From Candidatus Methanoperedens sp. (lineage in GTDB: Archaea > Halobacteriota > Methanosarcinia > Methanosarcinales > Methanoperedenaceae): 8,513 nt of DNA. The notes under the pieces are model-generated. The model was not told where the DNA came from. It saw nothing but the letters and a program-made list of their open reading frames with translations, and did no database searches. The position numbers and the translations under genes are program-made. Below are positions 1 to 5,739 of this stretch, one piece after another (position 1 is the first letter of the stretch; every line of letters begins with the position of its first letter). The stretch lies in NCBI GenBank assembly GCA_028679855.1, contig JAJRAP010000142.1, forward strand, positions 1 through 8,513, in the 5' to 3' direction.

Positions 1-10
1 CATCTCCTCC
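1..10 (-). promoter_or_regulatory. possible ribosome-binding site and start codon of a divergent gene leaving the left edge
   Basis: Read on the minus strand, the first bases give GGAGGAG immediately followed by ATG at positions 3-1. A purine-rich Shine-Dalgarno-like run beside a start codon, divergent to carB, would fit a gene whose body lies outside the window. The spacing from GGAGG to ATG is only two bases, which is short, and no coding sequence is visible to test it, so this is a weak call. Confidence 0.25.
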
Positions 11-36
11 AAAGTTCTAAGGGATAGAATTAATAA

Positions 37-70
37 CACGTCGTGACATTTATCATAAAAATTTTGAGGT
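37..70 (+). promoter_or_regulatory. carB upstream region: small palindrome, AT-rich element and ribosome-binding site
   Basis: A short perfect palindrome (CACG-T-CGTG, 37-45) is followed by an AT-rich stretch containing TTTATCATAAAA (about 49-60). The ribosome-binding site TGAGGT (65-70) sits three bases before the carB ATG. The TATA-like stretch is too close to the ATG for a usual transcription start about 25 bases downstream, so the true promoter may be farther left or outside the window. The GAGGT core matches the archaeal 16S 3' end and supports the ATG at 74. An operator role for the palindrome is only a possibility. Confidence 0.4.
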
Positions 71-73
71 AAA

Positions 74-3000
74 ATGCCACAAAGACGGGACATCAAAAAG
101 GTACTGCTTATAGGTTCAGGTCCTATCATGATCGGACAGGGGGCAGAATTTGATTTTTCAGGAAGCCAGGCATGCCGTTCCCTGCGGGAAGAGGGAATAA
201 AAGTAATTCTTGTTAACAGCAATCCTGCCACCATTATGACAGATTCGGACATGGCTGATGCTATCTATATCGAACCCCTTGAACCTGAGGTCGTGGCAAA
301 GATCATCGAAAAAGAACGCCCTGACGGCATTATTGCAGGTCTTGGCGGACAAACCGGTCTTAATATCACAACTGAAATTGCAGAAATGGGAGTCCTTGAA
401 AAATTCAATGTCGAGCTTCTGGGAACATCCCTCCAGGCGATCAAAGATTCGGAAGACCGCGATCTCTTCAAGCAAAAAATGATAAGCATCGGTGAAAAAG
501 TCCCGCGGTCAAAAGCAGTGAACACGATCGAGGATGCCCTTACAACGATCGATGAACTGGGTCTTCCTCTGATCATCCGCCCCGCATACACACTCGGCGG
601 CGCAGGAGGCGGCATCGCCTGCACAAAGGAAGAACTGGTCGAAATAACAGAGCGTGGGCTCAAACACTCACGTATCCACCAGGTACTTATCGAAGAAAGC
701 ATTATCGGCTGGAAGGAATTCGAATATGAAGTCATGCGCGACAAGAACGATACATGCATCGTTATATGCAATATGGAAAACATCGATCCCATGGGCATAC
801 ACACCGGGGAATCGATCGTTGTAACCCCTTCCCAGACTTTATCTGATGTAGATCACCAGAAACTAAGAAGCACATCTATCAAGATCATCAGGGCACTGGG
901 TATCGAAGGTGGATGCAACATCCAGTTCGCAGTCCGCGATGATGAGGTCAGGATCGTCGAAGTTAATCCGCGCGTTTCCCGCTCATCAGCACTTGCTTCA
1001 AAAGCAACAGGGTATCCCATAGCCCGCGTCACTGCAAAGATCGCAATAGGCATGACGCTTGATGAAATAACCAATGATATCACAAAAAAGACGCCGGCAT
1101 CGTTTGAACCCACTATCGATTACACAGTCGTAAAGATACCGCGCTGGCCTTTTGACAAATTCGTAACAGCCAACAAACGCCTCACAACCGCCATGAAAAG
1201 CACAGGCGAAGTAATGGCTTTCGGGCGCACCATCGAAGAAGCGCTTCAGAAAGCTGTGCGCTCACTTGAAGCAGATATGTACTTCGGGTACAAAGAATGG
1301 AGCAAAGAAGAGATATTAGAAATCCTTCGCCATCCGACCCATGAACGCATGTTCGTCATTTACTATGCATTGCAAAACGGCATGCTGGCGGATGAAATTT
1401 CAAGAATTACAAATATCGACCTGTTCTTCATAAAGAAGATCCGGAATATCATTGATGCTGAGGAAACTCTAAAGGTCGATATCTCACCCGGAAACATAAG
1501 ATATGCAAAACGCATGGGCTTTAGCGATGAGAGAATAGCCTTTCTGTCAGGAAAGACCCGCGAAGAGATTAACGATCTGCGAAGAGCGCACGGTATTATT
1601 CCCACATACAAGATGGTGGACACCTGCGCTGCAGAATTTGCGGCTGCAACGCCTTATTATTATTCGACTTACGAAGAACAGTGCGAAATATCTCCATCGA
1701 ACAGGAAGAAAGTGCTAATAATTGGCTCAGGCCCGATCCGAATCGGGCAGGGCATTGAATTTGACTACAGTACAGTCCATGCAGTGACAGCGCTTCGCGA
1801 AGAGGGGATTGAGACCCATATCTTGAACAACAACCCGGAAACAGTGTCAACTGACTACGATACCTCAGATAAATTGTTCTTTGAGCCTCTCACGCTTGAA
1901 GATGTCATGAACGTGATAGAAAGGGAACATCCTTATGGAGTAATGGTGCAGTTCGGCGGACAGACATCGGTCAATCTTGCCATACCCCTTAAGAAAGAAC
2001 TTGAAAGGAGAACCGATCTCAATACGGTCATCCTTGGGACTACGCCTGATGACATGGACATTGCTGAGGACAGGGGACGCTTTAATGCCATGATGAAAAC
2101 ACTGGGCATACCACAGCCAGAAGCGGGATGTGCGATCAATTATTCCCAGGCATTCAATGAAGCAAAAAGGATAGGCTATCCTGTGCTTGTTCGTCCATCA
2201 TACGTCATTGGCGGGCGCGCCATGGAGATCGTATATGATGAACGAGACCTTGAGCGATACCTGAAAGAAGCTGTAAAAGTTTCAAATGAGCATCCTGTGC
2301 TCATTGATGATTTTCTTGAGAACGCAGTCGAGATAGACGTGGATGCTATCTGCGACGGGAAAGATGTGCTAATAGGTGCAATTATGGAGCACATAGAAGA
2401 AGCTGGCATTCATTCCGGGGATTCAGCATGTGTTATACCTCCGCAGTCCCTTAAGCCAGAAATTATTGCTGCGGTTCGCGATTATGTAGAAAAGATAGCC
2501 CTTGCCCTGCATGTGGTTGGTATTATTAATATCCAGATGGCAACAAAGAACGGTATAGTATATGTTCTTGAAGCAAATCCCAGGTCAAGCCGCACAATTC
2601 CTTTTGTGAGCAAAGCAACAGGAGTTCCACTTGCCAAGATCGCTGCAAGGGTTATGGCGGGACACACATTAAAAGAGCTTGGGATCACAGGAGATGTAAC
2701 TCCAAAGCATGTGTCAGTAAAAGAGGTTCTCTTGCCATTCGATAAGCTCCCCGGCGCTGACCCGCTGCTTGGACCTGAGATGAAAAGCACCGGGGAAGTA
2801 ATGGGAATAGACTACGATTTCGGAAAGGCGTTCTACAAAGCTGAGTGGGCTGCCGACAATAAACTCCCCATGTCAGGCACTGTTTTCATGTCCATCCGTG
2901 ATACCGATAAAGCACATATTGTACGAGTAGCAAAGAAAATGCAGGACGCAGGGCTACATATTCTGGGTACGCGAGGAACAGCGCTGTACCTTGCGGAAAA

Positions 3001-3271
3001 AGGGATAAAGATCGAGGTCATAAACAAGGTAAGTGAAGGCACACCCAATGTTGTAGATCTTATTCACAATAAGAAAGTTGACCTCATAATAAATACTCCT
3101 ACAAGCAAGCAGGCAGTAAAAGACGGGTTCCAGATAAGAAGGGCTGCGGTTGATTTTAGCGTGCCGTATATCACGACCATACAGGCTGCGCTTGCTGCTG
3201 CGGATGCCATTGAAGCGATGAATAAGGGTGAGATAACGATCAAGTCTCTTGGGGAATATCATACGAAATGA
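74..3271 (+). CDS. carB: carbamoyl-phosphate synthase large subunit
   Basis: CarB makes carbamoyl phosphate from bicarbonate, ammonia and two ATP, feeding pyrimidine and arginine synthesis in the cytoplasm. The 1065-residue product is full length (the E. coli protein is about 1073). Domains run in the family order. The first ATP-grasp half spans about 1-400 and opens with KKVLLIGSGPIMIGQG. An oligomerisation region covers about 400-540. The second ATP-grasp half spans about 543-930 and opens with KKVLIIGSGPIRIGQG, showing the internal duplication. A C-terminal MGS-like allosteric domain (about 930-1065) contains LGTRGTALYL and INTP. The ATG at 74 places the conserved N-terminus correctly and has TGAGGT just upstream. 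No frame damage is visible. It is followed by a ruined carA, so its usual glutaminase partner is not supplied locally. It may use free ammonia or a CarA encoded elsewhere; this is inference. Confidence 0.97.
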   Translation: MPQRRDIKKVLLIGSGPIMIGQGAEFDFSGSQACRSLREEGIKVILVNSNPATIMTDSDMADAIYIEPLEPEVVAKIIEKERPDGIIAGLGGQTGLNITTEIAEMGVLEKFNVELLGTSLQAIKDSEDRDLFKQKMISIGEKVPRSKAVNTIEDALTTIDELGLPLIIRPAYTLGGAGGGIACTKEELVEITERGLKHSRIHQVLIEESIIGWKEFEYEVMRDKNDTCIVICNMENIDPMGIHTGESIVVTPSQTLSDVDHQKLRSTSIKIIRALGIEGGCNIQFAVRDDEVRIVEVNPRVSRSSALASKATGYPIARVTAKIAIGMTLDEITNDITKKTPASFEPTIDYTVVKIPRWPFDKFVTANKRLTTAMKSTGEVMAFGRTIEEALQKAVRSLEADMYFGYKEWSKEEILEILRHPTHERMFVIYYALQNGMLADEISRITNIDLFFIKKIRNIIDAEETLKVDISPGNIRYAKRMGFSDERIAFLSGKTREEINDLRRAHGIIPTYKMVDTCAAEFAAATPYYYSTYEEQCEISPSNRKKVLIIGSGPIRIGQGIEFDYSTVHAVTALREEGIETHILNNNPETVSTDYDTSDKLFFEPLTLEDVMNVIEREHPYGVMVQFGGQTSVNLAIPLKKELERRTDLNTVILGTTPDDMDIAEDRGRFNAMMKTLGIPQPEAGCAINYSQAFNEAKRIGYPVLVRPSYVIGGRAMEIVYDERDLERYLKEAVKVSNEHPVLIDDFLENAVEIDVDAICDGKDVLIGAIMEHIEEAGIHSGDSACVIPPQSLKPEIIAAVRDYVEKIALALHVVGIINIQMATKNGIVYVLEANPRSSRTIPFVSKATGVPLAKIAARVMAGHTLKELGITGDVTPKHVSVKEVLLPFDKLPGADPLLGPEMKSTGEVMGIDYDFGKAFYKAEWAADNKLPMSGTVFMSIRDTDKAHIVRVAKKMQDAGLHILGTRGTALYLAEKGIKIEVINKVSEGTPNVVDLIHNKKVDLIINTPTSKQAVKDGFQIRRAAVDFSVPYITTIQAALAAADAIEAMNKGEITIKSLGEYHTK

Positions 3272-3278
3272 GAATAAA

Positions 3279-3309
3279 TATTTATAATCCCTTTACAATT
3301 AAGCCTCCA
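3279..3309 (+). promoter_or_regulatory. TATA-type promoter before the carA remnant, leaderless spacing
   Basis: The short gap after carB holds TATTTATAA (3279-3287), preceded by a purine/A-rich stretch resembling a BRE. Its centre is about 25 bases upstream of the carA ATG at 3309, the distance expected between an archaeal TATA box and a transcription start. No Shine-Dalgarno sequence lies before the ATG. The arrangement fits a leaderless mRNA. It suggests carA once had its own promoter as well as possible read-through from carB. Confidence 0.5.
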
Positions 3310-4144
3310 TGAAAGCAGTTCTTGGGCTTGAAGATGGAACATTCGTAATAGGCGAAGCATGCGATCATCCATCCCATCACAGGTCAACGCGTTCGATCTA
3401 TGAATTCCTGAGGGATGAGGGAACATGGAACCATGAAAGCTGCGATGATCGTGGGCAGCGATGATGGTAATGAAGCAGTGAGGCTTGCAAGAGAACAGCC
3501 GGAAATTGGCGGTCTTGACCTCATTGGAAGAGTTACATGCAAAAAGGCATATAATGTGAAAGGCCAGAAAGATGGCGATAATATTGTTGTAATGGATTTG
3601 GGGTAAAAAGGAACATCATTAAGAGCCTGAACAACAGGGGAGTCAATGTCACAGTAGTTCCTGCCACAATGCCAGTGAGAGAGATAATGAATTACGAGCC
3701 GGATGCAATACTTCTTTCCAATGGGCCGGGCGACCCGCAGCAGGCGGTAAACGGCATATCTGTTGTAAAGGAACTTGCAGGCCAGCTTCCTATTTTTGGC
3801 ATCTGCCTTGGACACCAGATAATATCTCTTGCGATAGGAGCAGAGACCTATAAAATGAAGTTCGGGCATCGTGGAGCTAACCAGCCGGTTAAGGACCTGA
3901 AAAAGGGTATTGTTATAATATTACTTCGCAGAACCATGGTTATGCTGTTGATGAAGACAGCATTGATAAAAAAGAGATATCGGTCACCCAGTTCAACACG
4001 AACGACAAGACAGTCGAAGGGCTTGAGCACAGGGATCTTGAAATAATGTCAGTCCAGTATCATCCCGAAGCGCATCCTGGGCCTCTTGATACCGAGAAGA
4101 TATACTTTGACAGGGTTGTTGAAAAAGCATGTATGAAAATGTAA
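3309..4144 (+). pseudogene. carA: carA pseudogene: carbamoyl-phosphate synthase small (glutaminase) subunit, two deletions and two frameshifts
   Basis: Reading across frames recovers CarA in collinear order. The start MKAVLGLEDGTFVIGEA (3309-3359) is joined directly to CDHPSHHRSTRSIYEFLRDE. By comparison with E. coli CarA recalled from memory, roughly 65 residues are missing here, including the usual VFNT.MTGY region. A second loss of about 16 residues near 3414-3420, covering the DTR segment, changes frame to REHGTMKAAMIVG. A missing base in the G run at 3600-3603 produces a stop where MDLGVKRNI is expected. Another missing base near 3912-3917 shifts frame before ITSQNHG-like sequence. The last frame ends [12 protein letters not shown]...EKACMKM with TAA at 4142-4144. 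The glutaminase signatures NGPGDP, GICLGHQ (nucleophile Cys) and the HPE His/Glu pair are all still encoded. About 278 codons remain of a usual 355-380, so no single frame can make a working protein. Small indels alone could be sequencing errors; the two larger deletions are harder to explain that way. Confidence 0.92.
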
Positions 4145-4190
4145 CTTTCCCAATAGGCAATATTGTAATGCTCGACAGAATCAAAGAAAG
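4129..4190 (+). other. short reading frame overlapping the carA 3' end, possible remnant of a third gene
   Basis: An ATG at 4129 inside the last codons of the carA remnant opens a frame reading [20 protein letters not shown]. It runs on as unrelated-looking residues once it enters the peroxiredoxin-matching DNA near 4181-4192. The start has protein-like composition and could be the N-terminus of a gene once translationally coupled to carA and then truncated. It could equally be chance or out-of-frame peroxiredoxin sequence. I do not recognise it. Confidence 0.2.
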
Positions 4191-4411
4191 CCTGGGCAAA
4201 GGAGCTTGTTATCGAGAATACAAGGCTGCTTTCTGATTTCTGGCATCATGGCGAGGTTGCGCGGTCATACGGGATATTCAGGGAAAAAGAAGGATTCTCT
4301 GAGAGAGCTAATATAATCGTGGATGTAAATGGACAGGTTATTTTCGTTAAGGTCTATCCGATATCGCAATTGCCTGATATTGAGGAGATAAATAAGGTTC
4401 TTGAAGGATGA
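4169..4411 (+). pseudogene. C-terminal fragment of a peroxiredoxin (AhpC/TSA-type)
   Basis: The frame ending at TGA 4409-4411 reads ESKKAWAKEL, LLSDFWHHGEVARSYGIFRE, KEGFSERANIIVDVNG and then KVYPISQLPDIEEI. This is the distinctive C-terminal half of archaeal peroxiredoxins, thiol peroxidases that reduce hydroperoxides. The N-terminal half, with the thioredoxin-fold start and the peroxidatic cysteine, is absent: a stop (TAA 4166-4168) closes the frame just upstream. I see no ATG in the remaining stretch of about 80 codons. The fragment begins only about 40 bases after the carA remnant, so it was probably joined here by deletion. A catalytic role is not possible without the missing half. A functional peroxiredoxin elsewhere in the genome is likely but cannot be seen here. 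Confidence 0.85.
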
Positions 4412-4593
4412 AAACCAAGAATATCAATTTTTCTGACTTGAGATTCAGATGCAAGATAGGGGCATGTATTTATACTTTCCTATACATTGAATAATTCATA
4501 AATAGCAGCGTGGTCGTCAATGCATCGGGGTTCTATTCGTTTGCAGTTACGTCATGAACATATGATCTTTCAGCTAAGTTCATAAAATATTAA
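4412..4593. other. AT-rich noncoding stretch with TATA-like elements, no gene seen
   Basis: No convincing coding frame is present. A T-run at 4428-4432 lies shortly after the peroxiredoxin remnant. TATTTATA at 4467-4474 reads as GGAAAG-TATAAATA on the minus strand, a BRE-plus-TATA pattern; on the plus strand it would place a start near 4497. TGTAT/ATACA arms (about 4466-4486) flank the element. A 6-bp inverted repeat, ATGAAC and GTTCAT, lies farther right between about 4555 and 4584. This may be a remnant spacer or the promoter side of the structured island that follows. Confidence 0.35.
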
Positions 4594-4720
4594 TGCGCTG
4601 ATGAGCAGCTTCATGTTCGCCGCGACCATCCGGGCACCCCACTGGAGCGCAGGACTGTCGCCCAACCTCCCGCACTAAGGACTCTCACAGGCGGATTTCG
4701 GGGTATGACCGAAACCTGTG
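4594..4720. other. GC-rich structured intergenic island, candidate noncoding RNA or mobile-element end
   Basis: This segment is much more GC-rich than the AT-rich DNA to its left and carries several dyads. TGCGCT (4594-4599) pairs with AGCGCA (4646-4651), and the hexamer AGGACT is repeated at 4651-4656 and 4678-4683. A strong two-part hairpin closes the island at 4686-4720. In archaea a GC-rich structured island between genes often marks a noncoding RNA. On the minus strand a frame open from 4684 to its stop at 4580 reads REVGRQSCAPVGCPDGRGEH and then ends INIL, which could be the tail of a degraded transposase-like gene. A 25-codon plus-strand ATG frame (4601-4678) also exists. I cannot match the island to RNase P, SRP, tRNA or rRNA, and its strand is undecided. 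Confidence 0.35.
4686..4720 (-). terminator. strong stem-loop just downstream of amrS, possible 3'-end structure
   Basis: CACAGG (4686-4691) pairs perfectly with CCTGTG (4715-4720), and TTTCGG (4696-4701) pairs with CCGAAA (4709-4714). A 4-base bulge lies on one side and the loop is 7 bases. In the minus-strand transcript the stem begins 8 bases after the amrS stop codon, so it could stabilise or end that mRNA. No T-run follows it on the minus strand, so intrinsic termination is not shown. It may instead belong to the structured island. Confidence 0.4.
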
Positions 4721-4728
4721 AATCCTCC

Positions 4729-5739
4729 TCAAATCCCAACGATCGATATCCCTTCCCCACACCTCGCGCACTTCCCATCCTTCATCCTCACCTCACCCAC
4801 CCTGAACCCCGCGCGGTCTATCAGCAGCGAATCACAGCGCGGGCAGTAGGTATTCTCATACTTATGTCCCGCAACATTACCCAGATAAACGAACCTCATC
4901 CCCTCTTTCTTCGCAATACCATGCGCCATTTCAAGAGTGGATAGCGGCGTTGGCGCGACATGATCCATTTTATGCATCGGATGGAACCGTGTGAAGTGCA
5001 TGGGCGTATCCTCTCCCAGGTTTTCTCTCACCCATCTTGATATCTGCGTCAGCTCCTCCTTAGAGTCGTTGCGCCCCGGTATGACAAGAGTTATCGTTTC
5101 CACATGCATCCCAAGTTCCTTTGCAAGCTTCGTTGATTCAAGCACGGGAGCAAGCCTTGCACCGCATACTTTTTTATAGAACTCATCAGAGAATGATTTG
5201 ATATCCACACGATATGCATCAAGATACGGAGCCATCCTTCGCAGCGCCTCGGGAGTGATGTAGCCGTTCGTTACGTATATCGTCTTCAGTCCAGCTTTCT
5301 TTGCAAGCGCTGCGCTGTCATAGGTGTATTCATGCCATATCGCTGGCTCGTTGTACGTCCATGAGATCGACTTACTTCCCGATGCGACCGCCCTTCTTAT
5401 AGCCTCTTCAGGTGTTATCTCCTTTGTATAAGCCTCATCAAGCGACACCTGCGAGATATTCCAGTTCTGGCAGTGCAGGCACCTGAAATTGCATCCAATG
5501 GTGCCAAGGGAATACGAGAACGTGCCAGGGAGAAAATGATACAGAGGCTTTTTCTCGATCGGGTCAACAGCTTCGCTCGATACGGTATTGTAGATGAGCG
5601 TGTGAAGCTTCCCGCTAATGTTCTTTCGTGTCCTGCATATCCCTGTTTTTCCTTCCGCAATGGTGCACCTGTGCGAGCACACATTGCATTTTACTTTACA
5701 GCCGGGCAGCTCATCGTAAAGAACCCCTTCTTTTATCAT
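4729..5739 (-). CDS. amrS: AmmeMemoRadiSam system radical SAM enzyme
   Basis: This 336-residue protein is a radical SAM enzyme related to pyruvate-formate-lyase activating enzymes. Family members occur with AMMECR1 and MEMO1 domain proteins; the physiological substrate is not securely known to me. The 4Fe-4S cluster motif is CNFRCLHC, with Cys83, Cys87 and Cys90 inside GTIGCNFRCLHCQNWNIS. An N-terminal cysteine group (14, 18, 21, 25, 35) matches the family's C..C..RC..G..G.C layout. WTYNEP (127-132) and the conserved YVTNGY follow in the barrel. The C-terminus has two further pairs, CPRC (299-302) and CARC (324-327), likely a zinc ribbon. Its ATG shares one base with the cdc48 stop (TAATG) and has only a weak ribosome-binding site, so translation is probably coupled to cdc48. 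No AMMECR1 or MEMO gene lies in the window. A more general pyruvate-formate-lyase-activase-like role is the alternative. Confidence 0.9.
   Translation of the reverse strand: MIKEGVLYDELPGCKVKCNVCSHRCTIAEGKTGICRTRKNISGKLHTLIYNTVSSEAVDPIEKKPLYHFLPGTFSYSLGTIGCNFRCLHCQNWNISQVSLDEAYTKEITPEEAIRRAVASGSKSISWTYNEPAIWHEYTYDSAALAKKAGLKTIYVTNGYITPEALRRMAPYLDAYRVDIKSFSDEFYKKVCGARLAPVLESTKLAKELGMHVETITLVIPGRNDSKEELTQISRWVRENLGEDTPMHFTRFHPMHKMDHVAPTPLSTLEMAHGIAKKEGMRFVYLGNVAGHKYENTYCPRCDSLLIDRAGFRVGEVRMKDGKCARCGEGISIVGI

Noticed and set aside
265..804. Long minus-strand open frame inside carB (179 codons)
   Set aside because: It lies wholly within well-conserved carB coding sequence, has low-complexity Ser/Arg-rich translation and matches no family; it is a shadow of carB.
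3384..3869. Minus-strand open frame of 161 codons across the carA remnant
   Set aside because: It is antisense to recognisable CarA segments and has no recognisable domain or ribosome-binding site.
4601..4678. 25-codon plus-strand ATG frame in the GC-rich island
   Set aside because: It has no ribosome-binding site and overlaps the dyad structures; open reading over this length is expected in GC-rich DNA.
4594..4720. tRNA, RNase P RNA or SRP RNA gene
   Set aside because: No cloverleaf, no T-loop-like GTTCRA, and none of the conserved RNase P or SRP motifs I can recall are present.
4721..4728. GGAGG after the amrS stop on the minus strand as a ribosome-binding site for another gene
   Set aside because: No start codon at suitable distance opens a usable frame; the hairpin follows at once.
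4705..4944. Plus-strand ATG frame of 79 codons across the amrS 3' end
   Set aside because: Most of it is antisense to the amrS zinc-ribbon region and its translation is Pro/His-rich without family resemblance.
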